Assembly (NCBI GenBank): GCA_046292345.1
Contig: JBKBRC010000021.1
Location: forward strand, 1-45,070
Reading direction: 5' to 3'
DNA from: JBKBRC01 sp046292345
GTDB taxonomy: Bacteria > Bacteroidota > Rhodothermia > Rhodothermales > Rubricoccaceae
DNA length: 45,070 nucleotides
Every line of letters starts with the position of its first letter. Position 1 is the first letter of the stretch. The notes beneath the pieces were generated by a model. It was not told the DNA's origin. It worked only from the letters and a program-made list of their open reading frames with translations, and ran no database searches. Below, piece by piece: positions 1 through 7,689 of the stretch. A program made the position numbers and the translations under genes.

Positions 1-203
1 CCCTCGGCCGCGTCCGCGTCCAGCACGCGAGCACGCGCCCGGTCCTCCTCCTCGTGGACCCCGACGACCTCCCCGAGCGCTTCCGCCGCGTCGCCGTCTC
101 GGCCGACAAGCGCGCCCTCACCGACGCGCTGAAGGAGGGCGACGAGGAGGCCCTCCGCTGCGCCGAGTGGGGCGAGCCGAGCCCGTTCCTCCGCATCTAC
201 TGA
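1..203 (+). CDS. C-terminal part of an unrecognised protein
   Basis: An open reading frame enters from the left edge in frame 3 and ends at the TGA at 201-203, giving about 66 residues that finish in PSPFLRIY. It is rich in Asp, Glu, Arg and Leu, contains no motif I recognise, and has the third-position GC bias of the neighbouring genes. The next gene starts 122 bases downstream on the same strand, so the two may share a transcript. The 5' end lies outside the window and no function can be offered. Confidence 0.5.
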   Translation, partial: LGRVRVQHASTRPVLLLVDPDDLPERFRRVAVSADKRALTDALKEGDEEALRCAEWGEPSPFLRIY

Positions 204-325
204 GCCCACGCTCACCCCACGCCCCAGCGTCCCCGTCCGCCCGGCCTCCGGCCGCTCCGCGTCCTCCGGTTCCGGCTCCCGGTGCCGCTGCCTCCCGCAT
301 CCGCCAATCTGCCGTACTCTTCGCC

Positions 326-1258
326 ATGCGCCTCTCCGGCTCCTACCCCTTCACGACCGACCCCGACCCCGAGGAGGGATTCGCCCTCCGCGTCCTCTCC
401 CTCGGCGCCGGCGTCCAGTCCTCCCGCCTCCTCCTCGGCATCCTGGAGGGGGAGTTCGGCACCCCTGGTGAAGAGGCTCCGTCCTGCGCCGTCTTCGCCG
501 ACACCGGCTGGGAGTCCCGCCCCGTCTACGACTGGCTGGGCTTCCTCCGCGAGCACGCCGAGGCCGCCGGCTTCCCCGTCCACGTCGTCTCCGCCGGCCA
601 CATCCTCCGCGACGCCTACACCACGCGGACCACGCGCGAGGCCGAGGGGAAGAACGGGCGCTTCGCCTCGATGCCGCTCTACACCTACAACCGGGGCGGC
701 GGCGACATGATCATGCGGCGGCAGTGCACGCACCAGTACAAGATCCGCCCCATCCGGCGGAAGGTCCGCGAGCTAGCGGGGATGGCGCCGGGCCGGCACT
801 ACCCCGGCCGCTACGTCGAGACGTGGCAGGGGATCAGCTACGACGAGCTCGCCCGCATCGGGACGAGCCGCGAGGCGTGGGAGTGGCGGCGCTACCCGCT
901 CGTCGAGCGGCGCGAGACCAGGGCCGACTGTCTCCGCTGGCTGGAGGCCAGGGGGCACCACCCGCCGAAGAGCGCGTGCTGCGGGTGCCCCTTCCGCCGC
1001 TCAGCCGAGTGGCTCTGGCTGAAGGAGCACGACGCGGAGGGGCTCGCCTCGGCCGTGGCCTTCGACGAGGCGCTGCGCGACGAGGAGCAGATGGTGGTGT
1101 TCGGGTGGGACCGCCCGGCCTACCTCCACGACAGCCGCCGCCCGCTCGCCGAAGTGATCCCGGAGCTGGAGGTGCTGGCCGAGGCGGAGGCGAACCAGGG
1201 CGACCTCTTCGCCGACCACGGCCTCATGGCCGAGTGCGCCGGCTACTGCGGCGTGTAG
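326..1258 (+). CDS. PAPS-reductase-like PP-loop family protein
   Basis: The protein has 310 residues from the ATG at 326. The frame is open further upstream, but that stretch is Pro/Ala low complexity and overlaps the previous gene, so I take the inner ATG. Near the N-terminus SLGAGVQSS (about residues 25-33) is a PP-loop (SGGxDS-like) nucleotide-binding motif of the phosphoadenosine-phosphosulfate reductase/ATP pyrophosphatase superfamily, which adenylates a substrate or handles adenylated sulfur. Cysteines occur as QCTHQYK, SACCGCPF and a terminal ECAGYCGV, a pattern compatible with Fe-S or metal binding as in TtcA and DndC relatives. True assimilatory PAPS reductases usually sit with cysteine biosynthesis genes. 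This one lies tail-to-tail, two bases apart, with a restriction subunit, so a nucleic-acid modification role is possible but is inference. DndB, DndD and DndE are absent, so it is not a standard phosphorothioation locus. Confidence 0.7.
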   Translation: MRLSGSYPFTTDPDPEEGFALRVLSLGAGVQSSRLLLGILEGEFGTPGEEAPSCAVFADTGWESRPVYDWLGFLREHAEAAGFPVHVVSAGHILRDAYTTRTTREAEGKNGRFASMPLYTYNRGGGDMIMRRQCTHQYKIRPIRRKVRELAGMAPGRHYPGRYVETWQGISYDELARIGTSREAWEWRRYPLVERRETRADCLRWLEARGHHPPKSACCGCPFRRSAEWLWLKEHDAEGLASAVAFDEALRDEEQMVVFGWDRPAYLHDSRRPLAEVIPELEVLAEAEANQGDLFADHGLMAECAGYCGV

Positions 1259-1260
1259 CC

Positions 1261-4200
1261 CTACGCCTCGGCCACCCGGTCTAGCACGTCGTTCAGATCG
1301 GTGGCGACGACGTAGCGGGCGGGGGGCTCCGCGGTGCCATCCGCCAGCGCGCGGAAGTGGGCTTTGCCGTAGGCGATCTTGGCGTTCTCGGAGGCCCGGA
1401 GGTCGTCGTCGTAGAGGGACCCCTTGGTCTCGGCAACGAAGTAGAGGCGGTCGGTGCCCTCGTCGTCGATCACGATAGCCCAATCGGGGTTGTAGGAGCC
1501 GAGCGGAGTGGGGATGGTGAACCAGCCGGGGAGCTTGGCGAAGACCTTGACGGCTTCGGCGTTCTCGAGTTCGCGGGCGAAGGCGCGCTCGACGTCGGAG
1601 TCGCAGACGACCCACTCGTAAGGGGTCTTCGCCTGCGCGTCCTCGACGGAGTTGGTGAGGTAGCCCGTGAGCTCGGTCTCCTCAAAGAGCTCCTGGGCAT
1701 AGTACTCGCCGATCTTGCGGTAGCGGACGCCGTCGACGAGGGCTGAGCGCTTGGCCCGATTGATGACCTCGGCCGCGAGCTCGATGAACCGCTGGGGGTT
1801 CCGTTTGAAGTCGCGAAGGCGGCCGGACTCGGTGAGGATGCGAGCGATGGACCGGCGCGTGAGCTGGGTGCGGTCCTGAAGCTGAGTGAGCACGTCGGGA
1901 AGCTCTATGTCGGCGGAGTCCAGGGCGACGGTCTGGGCGCCCTCCTTCTCGGTAGCCTGGACGCCGCCCTTCCCGATCACAAGCCCGGCCTTGTTCCACT
2001 GGAGGCGCGTACGAGGGATGGGGGGGGCGGCGGCGAGCTTCTCAGCGCAGGTAGAAACAAGGGCCTCCGCGTCGAAGCGGACGCGGTAGGTGGTCTTGTG
2101 CTTGATCCGGTCCCAGAGCGCCTTAAACTCGGGCGAGTCCAGGACGGCGCGACGGACGCGGATGGTCTTGCGGTCGTCGGCGTTCTTGACTTCCAGGCGA
2201 CCAGCAAGCTTCTTCAGGAGGGCTTCGACCTCGGCGCGCTGCGGTTCGTAAGTGTCAGGGAGCTCGACGGCGTTGTCCTTGAGCGCCGTGCGGAGAGCGT
2301 CCTGGACGCTGCCCTTGGCGTCGAGGTAGCCCTGCGCGACGAGGTGGGCGTGGAGAGCCTCGGATGCCTCGACGCCGAGGGGGGCTGTCTCGCCGGTGTC
2401 GGGGTCGGCGACAGGGATGGCCGCGAACTGGTGCCGCTCGACGACGCCGAAGCGGATGCCGGTGTCAGCCTCGATCTCCTTCTGGAGCTTCTCGGCGAAC
2501 TCGCGGTAGCCCTCGCGGGCGACGACGGTGAGCGTGTTGACGGAGCGGTCACGGACGCGCCGGCCGTCCTGGTCGACGCAGATGCGGAGGCCGCGGCCGA
2601 TGGTCTGGCGCCGCTCGCGCTCCGTACGAATGTCGCGGAGCGAGCAGATCTGGAAGACGTTGGGGTTGTCCCACCCCTCGCGGAGGGCGGAGTGGGAGAA
2701 GATGAACTTGACCGGCTCGTCGATGCTGAGGAGCTGCTCCTTCTTCCTCATGATGAGGTCGTAGGCCCGTTCGGCGTCCTCGCGAGAGCGGGCGTTGGAG
2801 AGCTCGCCGGCCTTATTGAACTCGGGTTCGGAGAAGCCGCCCTTCTTGTCGATGGAGAAGTAGCCCTCGTGGACGTCCTCGGCCACAGCCGACAGGTCGA
2901 CGCCTTCAAAGAGGGTCTGGTAGTCCGGGTGCTTCGCGGCTCGGGCGTACTCCTCCTCAAAGATCTGGGCGTAGAGACCCTTTCCGGCGCGTCCCTTCTC
3001 ATCGTACGTCCGGTAGAGGTCGACGCGGGGGACGAAGAAGAGGCTGAGCACCTTGATGCCCTGGGGGCGGAATCGGAGCTCCTTGTCGAGGTGCTCACGG
3101 ATGGTCCGCCGAATCATCTGCCGGGCAACCTGGTCCTCGTCTGCGATCCCGTAGCCCTCGCCCTCCTGTAGGAAGAGGCTGTCGCCGGGGACGCGGAGCT
3201 CAACCGTCGCGCCGTCGCCGGCGCGGATCTCGCCGACCCGAATGTTCTGGTAGACCTCGCGGCCGGTCTCCTCTTCGAGATCGTAGCCGTCGAGGCACTT
3301 GACCGGCTGGCGGCGGACGCCGGCCTTGGTCTGGACGTCGAGCTCGAGGGTGACGGAGACGGGTGCGCGCCCGCGGCCCTTGTCGATGGAGAGGACCTTG
3401 ACGTGGGGCGTGTTGTGCGCGTTCTCAACCGTGGCCGATGCGACCTCAATGCCCTTCACGAGATGGCGCTCGTAAGCGTCGACGGCGTCTAGCCGGTACA
3501 CCATGTGGTGCTTGTCGACGTGGGTGGCCGAGTAGCGGAGGGTGCAGAGGGGGTTCATGGCCTCCAGTGCCTTCTTCCCCGCGCCCTTGATGCCGCCGTC
3601 CACGCTCTGCGGCTCGTCGACGATGATGATCGGGTGCGTGGCCCGGATGAGGTCGATGGGCCGCTCGCCGCCGGTCTTCTCGCTGTCCTTGTAGATGTTG
3701 TTTGTCTCGGCCTTATTGATGGCACCGACCGTCGTGACCATGATCTGGATCTTGGACGAGGTGGCGAAGGTGCGGACCCGGCCGAGCTTGGCGGAGTCGT
3801 AGAGGAAGTACTCGTAGGGCTGGCCGGCGTAGAGGCTGCGGAAGTGGTCCTCGGTGATCTGGAGCGTCTTGAAGACGCCCTCCTTGATGGCGACCGAGGG
3901 GACGACGATGATGAACTTGGTGAACCCGTACCGCTCGTTGAGGCTGAGGATGGTGCGGAGGTAGACGTAGGTCTTCCCGGTGCCCGTCTCCATCTCGACG
4001 GTGAAGTCGCCCGAGGTGAGGGACTCTGAGGGGCGAAGGCCGTTGCGGATCTGGACGCGGCGGAGGTTGGCGAGGAGCTCGTCGTCGAGGAGGGCGAGGC
4101 GGTTCCCGTAGCCGAGGCCGTCCTCGGTGTAGCCGAGAGCGAGCTGGCCGTCCGTCGTGGGCGTGGAGACGGTGAACTCGGTGCGGTTGACCTCCTGGCC

Positions 4201-4272
4201 CTCGAAGAGGTCGCAGACGGCCTCGATGGCGTCGTGCTGGAAGTCGAGGTCGGGCTCGAAGTGGAGCTTCAT
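1261..4272 (-). CDS. Type III restriction enzyme, Res (helicase-nuclease) subunit
   Basis: 1003 residues, close to the roughly 970 of EcoP15I Res. Type III Res subunits translocate or diffuse on DNA using ATP and cut beside the recognition site when two unmethylated sites meet, always in complex with Mod. The SF2 motor is clear: Walker A METGTGKT at residues 94-101, motif II DEPQ at about 219-222, motif III RYSATH, and a QTIGRGLR motif VI. The C-terminal PD-(D/E)xK nuclease is also visible: NPDWAIVI (D930) followed by LYFVAETKGS (E948, K950). All key residues are present, so it should be active. It is the last gene of the minus-strand island. A 50-base AT-rich gap separates it from the 217-aa gene, and Mod lies beyond that. 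Confidence 0.95.
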   Translation of the reverse strand: MKLHFEPDLDFQHDAIEAVCDLFEGQEVNRTEFTVSTPTTDGQLALGYTEDGLGYGNRLALLDDELLANLRRVQIRNGLRPSESLTSGDFTVEMETGTGKTYVYLRTILSLNERYGFTKFIIVVPSVAIKEGVFKTLQITEDHFRSLYAGQPYEYFLYDSAKLGRVRTFATSSKIQIMVTTVGAINKAETNNIYKDSEKTGGERPIDLIRATHPIIIVDEPQSVDGGIKGAGKKALEAMNPLCTLRYSATHVDKHHMVYRLDAVDAYERHLVKGIEVASATVENAHNTPHVKVLSIDKGRGRAPVSVTLELDVQTKAGVRRQPVKCLDGYDLEEETGREVYQNIRVGEIRAGDGATVELRVPGDSLFLQEGEGYGIADEDQVARQMIRRTIREHLDKELRFRPQGIKVLSLFFVPRVDLYRTYDEKGRAGKGLYAQIFEEEYARAAKHPDYQTLFEGVDLSAVAEDVHEGYFSIDKKGGFSEPEFNKAGELSNARSREDAERAYDLIMRKKEQLLSIDEPVKFIFSHSALREGWDNPNVFQICSLRDIRTERERRQTIGRGLRICVDQDGRRVRDRSVNTLTVVAREGYREFAEKLQKEIEADTGIRFGVVERHQFAAIPVADPDTGETAPLGVEASEALHAHLVAQGYLDAKGSVQDALRTALKDNAVELPDTYEPQRAEVEALLKKLAGRLEVKNADDRKTIRVRRAVLDSPEFKALWDRIKHKTTYRVRFDAEALVSTCAEKLAAAPPIPRTRLQWNKAGLVIGKGGVQATEKEGAQTVALDSADIELPDVLTQLQDRTQLTRRSIARILTESGRLRDFKRNPQRFIELAAEVINRAKRSALVDGVRYRKIGEYYAQELFEETELTGYLTNSVEDAQAKTPYEWVVCDSDVERAFARELENAEAVKVFAKLPGWFTIPTPLGSYNPDWAIVIDDEGTDRLYFVAETKGSLYDDDLRASENAKIAYGKAHFRALADGTAEPPARYVVATDLNDVLDRVAEA

Positions 4273-4322
4273 TTAATCGACGAGATTTTGTCGATGGTTC
4301 AGTTTATCGCCGAACGGATCTG

Positions 4323-4976
4323 TTAGAGGACGGCAGGGACGTCTCGGGCCAGGGAGATGGGCTTGATGAGCCGATATCTCGCTCCTCTTTGCTTGAGGTC
4401 GCTATCGTGACCGATTCGCTCGAAGAGATCTCGCTCTGCTCCTCCTACGAACCACAACGTGTGCCTCCTCTCCACGCTGAAATTCTGTACGCTCTCGTTA
4501 ATCAGCGTGCGGAGATAGATGTCTTTCGCCTCCTCACCTAGCTTGTATGAGGCACTATAAGGTCCAATGATGTCGAACAGCTTGCATATGACCCTCTCCA
4601 GCGGGGAGTAAGGGAACGACCCCCGCACCTCCAGCTCGACCGTGCTTTCATTCTTTGAGACCTTGAGGTCCACATGCGAGCTGTAGTCGTGAAACGGTTC
4701 TCTATGAACCTGGCAGCTCTGGCCGAGCCGATCTTGGAGATACTGAGCAAGGACGAGTTCTGACAACGCTCCGAGGTACCGGGTCTTGATCAGAGTCGAA
4801 GAAGCTCGAACCCCACCCGAGGGGTCTAGGCTAGTCCCCCCCTGCTCTCGGGCGGCTTTCATCGCCTCGTGCACGAGGTCGGCATCGGCTTTGGGATCGA
4901 TCTCGAATGCGACGACTTGGAAAGCACCAGGCCCGTCGTAAGAGCTGCAGTCAATGGACTGTTCGATGACGTTCAT
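4323..4976 (-). CDS. Unknown 217-aa protein between mod and res, possible PD-(D/E)xK-like fold
   Basis: I do not recognise a named family. It sits between the type III mod and res genes, a position usually empty, 19 bases after mod. A conserved-looking core starts with GALSELVLAQYLQ, has an aspartate in HVDLKV, and then VELEVRGSFPYSP followed by FDIIGPYSASYKLGEEAKDIY. The order Glu helix, Asp strand, ExR strand resembles the PD-(D/E)xK nuclease core, but the catalytic lysine position would be arginine (EVR). A degraded or variant nuclease, or a structural relative that inhibits or recruits, are both possible. Its base composition is clearly less GC-rich than its neighbours (AT-containing third positions, rarer codons), suggesting more recent acquisition. 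There is no signal peptide or membrane segment, so it should be cytoplasmic. Confidence 0.75.
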   Translation of the reverse strand: MNVIEQSIDCSSYDGPGAFQVVAFEIDPKADADLVHEAMKAAREQGGTSLDPSGGVRASSTLIKTRYLGALSELVLAQYLQDRLGQSCQVHREPFHDYSSHVDLKVSKNESTVELEVRGSFPYSPLERVICKLFDIIGPYSASYKLGEEAKDIYLRTLINESVQNFSVERRHTLWFVGGAERDLFERIGHDSDLKQRGARYRLIKPISLARDVPAVL

Positions 4977-4995
4977 TATGGCGGATTAGGGTGTA

Positions 4996-6921
4996 CTAAA
5001 GGCTCCGAACGATTCCGAGACCACGTTGCTCGAGGATCGCGGCGAAGTTGGTTTTTGCTACGTCGCTGGCGAAAGCAGAGTCGCGCGCTACGACTGTGGA
5101 ATCACCGATGGGGTCGAGGTCGGCCCACCAATCTGCGATTCCGCTCGCAAGCGGCTCGGCCTCATCATCTGCGACTCGGTCGGGAAGCGTAGCGAAGAGG
5201 GTGCCCGCACCGACCGCGTAGACGGACTTACCGGCTACCTCTCGGGTGGCAACCGGAACGCTGAGATCGAGGCCGAGCTTGAGAAGGAGCTCGGTGAGCA
5301 CGTCATCTTCCGTTCGTCCCGGAACGAGATTCTCGACGTGGTCCAATAGGGTCTGCTCCAAGTCGTCGTGTTCAGGTGACCACGCGCGGATGTTTGAGCG
5401 GTCGAGCTTGTACACCCTGAATCCGAGATCACCGTCGATACCTTCGCAATTCTGCTCGATCTGGTTCGCTGCTCGGCGGAGACGCTCCTTCGTTAGCTCG
5501 CTGATAGAGCGCGGGACACCTAGTGCATCGCACATTTCGGCGGCCACCTTCTGCTCTCTGACGTCCGGGTCAAGGGGTTCTGGGAGTTGAACGAGGATGA
5601 AGCGCCGACCTCCTTCCTTCGTAGCCGCTTCCATAGCGGCATGACCTGTAGTCCCTGAGCCTGCGAAGAAGTCGAGGACGATGTCGTCGGGCTCGGATCC
5701 CATTTCCAGGATCTCGCTTAGAAGAGCAGGATTCTTGGGATTGCTGAACTCGATGTCGAGATTGTTTAAGGATGCCGAAGCGAGGATGTCCGTCCAGTTC
5801 GAGCTGCGCAGAATTCCCTTAGAGGGGGGGATCCAGTGCTCGACGCCGAGATTCATCCCTTTGCCCTCCGGCCGCCTCCTGATGAACTTGAGCTTGTTAC
5901 CCGTTCGGTCCCAATAGTCCTCAAGGCTAGATGCACCGCTGGCGAGGTAGGCTTCGTAGTTCGCAACTGCTTCCAGCGCCTTCGCTTCGCTCCACTTCCA
6001 CTGGCCGGTATCCGGTCTCACGCCGAGGAGAGGGTACCGCATGGTGGGGCGGTCGGCGGCATTCCAAAACCCCTTCCAATAGCCGGTAGTCTGCCGTTCA
6101 GCGGAGGCCTCTCGGTAGACGGGGTTGAGCGTGAACTCATCTGATCTGCCGTAGACCAAGACGTATTCTGCGCCTACGTTCAGGGTCGGCAAGCCTCGGT
6201 CGGCAAACTGCGTGTTGATGTTCTTATCGTAGCGCCTGGTGAGTAGCGTGTTGCGGTAGTTCTCCTCCCCAAACACCTCGTCGAGCACGAGTCGGAGGTG
6301 GTGGAGCTCCTCCTCGCCGATAGAGACGCAGATCGCCCCGTCTGGCCGGAGCAGGTTCCATGCGAGAAGGAGCCGAGGGTAGATCATGTTAAGCCAGTCC
6401 GTGTGGAAGCGACCGCTCGATTCTGCATTGCTGGTCAAGCGGACGCCACCTTCGATCTGGCCTGTGATCTCTTCGTACCGTCGGAGCGGCTGCTTAAAAG
6501 CATCCTTGTACACGAAGTCATTCCCCGTGTTGTACGGCGGATCGATGTAGATCAGCTTGACGCGGCCGGCGTAGCTCTTCTGGAGGAGCTTGAGGACCTC
6601 AAGGTTGTCGCCCTCGATCAGGAGGTTCTGCGTCGTGTCCCACGCGACGCTCTCCTCGGGGGCGGGCCGGAGCGTGCCCGTGGAGGGTGTTAGGGCGAGC
6701 TGGCGGGCGCGGCGCTTTCCATGCCATGTGAGGCCATACTTCTCGTCGGCGTCGGTCACGGTTTGGTCGCCCACGAGCTGCTTGAGCACGTCCACGTTCA
6801 CCGAGACGCCGTTCGCGCCTTCCGTGATCAGCTCGGGGAAGAGAACGCGGAGCTTCTCAATGTTGTCGGCTACGACGTCGGCCGAGCGGGCATCAGGGTC
6901 TTGGGCGGTGATCAGTTCCAT
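4996..6921 (-). CDS. Type III restriction-modification DNA methyltransferase, Mod subunit
   Basis: 641 residues, in the usual 575-680 range for Mod. It methylates adenine N6 in one strand of a short asymmetric site and provides sequence recognition for Res. DPPYNTG (catalytic motif IV, DPPY at residues 127-130) precedes the SAM-binding motif DFFAGSGTT at about residues 414-422, the beta-class order typical of Mod. GDNLEVL upstream of DPPY is a further family signature. The region between and after these motifs carries the target-recognition domain. The first ~130 codons (6540-6921) have the high GC of the island, while the rest is visibly less GC-rich, so the recognition part may have been exchanged by recombination. 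It starts 9 bases after the DUF4391 gene and is followed by the 217-aa gene and res. Confidence 0.95.
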   Translation of the reverse strand: MELITAQDPDARSADVVADNIEKLRVLFPELITEGANGVSVNVDVLKQLVGDQTVTDADEKYGLTWHGKRRARQLALTPSTGTLRPAPEESVAWDTTQNLLIEGDNLEVLKLLQKSYAGRVKLIYIDPPYNTGNDFVYKDAFKQPLRRYEEITGQIEGGVRLTSNAESSGRFHTDWLNMIYPRLLLAWNLLRPDGAICVSIGEEELHHLRLVLDEVFGEENYRNTLLTRRYDKNINTQFADRGLPTLNVGAEYVLVYGRSDEFTLNPVYREASAERQTTGYWKGFWNAADRPTMRYPLLGVRPDTGQWKWSEAKALEAVANYEAYLASGASSLEDYWDRTGNKLKFIRRRPEGKGMNLGVEHWIPPSKGILRSSNWTDILASASLNNLDIEFSNPKNPALLSEILEMGSEPDDIVLDFFAGSGTTGHAAMEAATKEGGRRFILVQLPEPLDPDVREQKVAAEMCDALGVPRSISELTKERLRRAANQIEQNCEGIDGDLGFRVYKLDRSNIRAWSPEHDDLEQTLLDHVENLVPGRTEDDVLTELLLKLGLDLSVPVATREVAGKSVYAVGAGTLFATLPDRVADDEAEPLASGIADWWADLDPIGDSTVVARDSAFASDVAKTNFAAILEQRGLGIVRSL

Positions 6922-6930
6922 AGCAAGGGT

Positions 6931-7689
6931 TCAGAGATTCTTGAGGGCTGCCTCTCGGGCGGCCTTCAGTCGAGCGTGTTCGAGGTTGAGATCGGCGCGT
7001 CGGGCCATCTGCTTCTCCTTCGCCGCAGCCCGCCGTGCGGCGGCAATCTCCCCGTCCAGCCGCACGATCTCCTTCAAGGCTTCCCGACGGCCTGCCGCGT
7101 ACTCGGGCGTGTCGGGGAGGACAAACCTACCAGTTAGCCGGCTCACATTCAAAGCCGTCACGGCATCAGCCCAGCCCGTGTAGAGCGCACGCATCGAATC
7201 GCGTGGCTGCCGCGCGAGCGAGAGGGCTTCAAGGAAGGAGGAGAGGATGCCAGTTGGGGTGTCACCGTCCACGACGGCCTCGACGAGGTCGCCGTCGAGG
7301 ACAACCCGGCCGGCTTCGTTGAGGGCGCTCCGCTTCTCTACGAGCGAGATCGAAACCGCTCCCCCCTCCTCGACCACCAGCACCACGGGGTAGGGTATGG
7401 AGCGGTGGACGAGCTCGACGAGGCGGTCCTTCTTCGCGCCCTCACGGAGCGCCAGCCGAAGCACGGCGATCTCCAGGTACTCCCGCTCCCCGTCGCGGTA
7501 GGCCGGCACGCCGGCCGTCGTCGGCTTCACGGCGGCCACCCACCGGACTTCCTCGATGCCCTCCTGGATCGCCCGCTTATCGGCCGCCGTCGGCGCCCCG
7601 TTCTCAACGAGGAGCGTCTTCGGCACCCGACGATCCACGAAGGCGCCGACCGGCAGGGCAAGGGCATCGATGAGCTCAGCAGCCGTCAT
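6931..7689 (-). CDS. DUF4391 domain protein
   Basis: 252 residues. The ATG at 7689 overlaps the stop of the helicase gene as ATGA (7686-7689), which fixes the start and implies translational coupling. The N-terminus LIDALALPVGAFVDRRVPK with LLVENGAPTAADKRAIQEG and then VKPTTAGVPAYRDGEREYL is the DUF4391 signature, a family of unknown biochemical function. From memory, DUF4391 genes often lie between an SNF2-type helicase and type III mod/res genes, as here, so it is probably a fixed partner of that complex. The last 60 residues are Arg/Ala/Glu-rich and likely form a coiled coil (EIAAARRAAAKEKQ), a plausible protein-protein contact. No catalytic motif is apparent. Confidence 0.85.
   Translation of the reverse strand: MTAAELIDALALPVGAFVDRRVPKTLLVENGAPTAADKRAIQEGIEEVRWVAAVKPTTAGVPAYRDGEREYLEIAVLRLALREGAKKDRLVELVHRSIPYPVVLVVEEGGAVSISLVEKRSALNEAGRVVLDGDLVEAVVDGDTPTGILSSFLEALSLARQPRDSMRALYTGWADAVTALNVSRLTGRFVLPDTPEYAAGRREALKEIVRLDGEIAAARRAAAKEKQMARRADLNLEHARLKAAREAALKNL

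Noticed and set aside
326..1258. Member of a DNA phosphorothioation (Dnd/Ssp) locus
   Set aside because: No DndA/B/D/E or SspB-type genes are in the window, and the protein is shorter than DndC.
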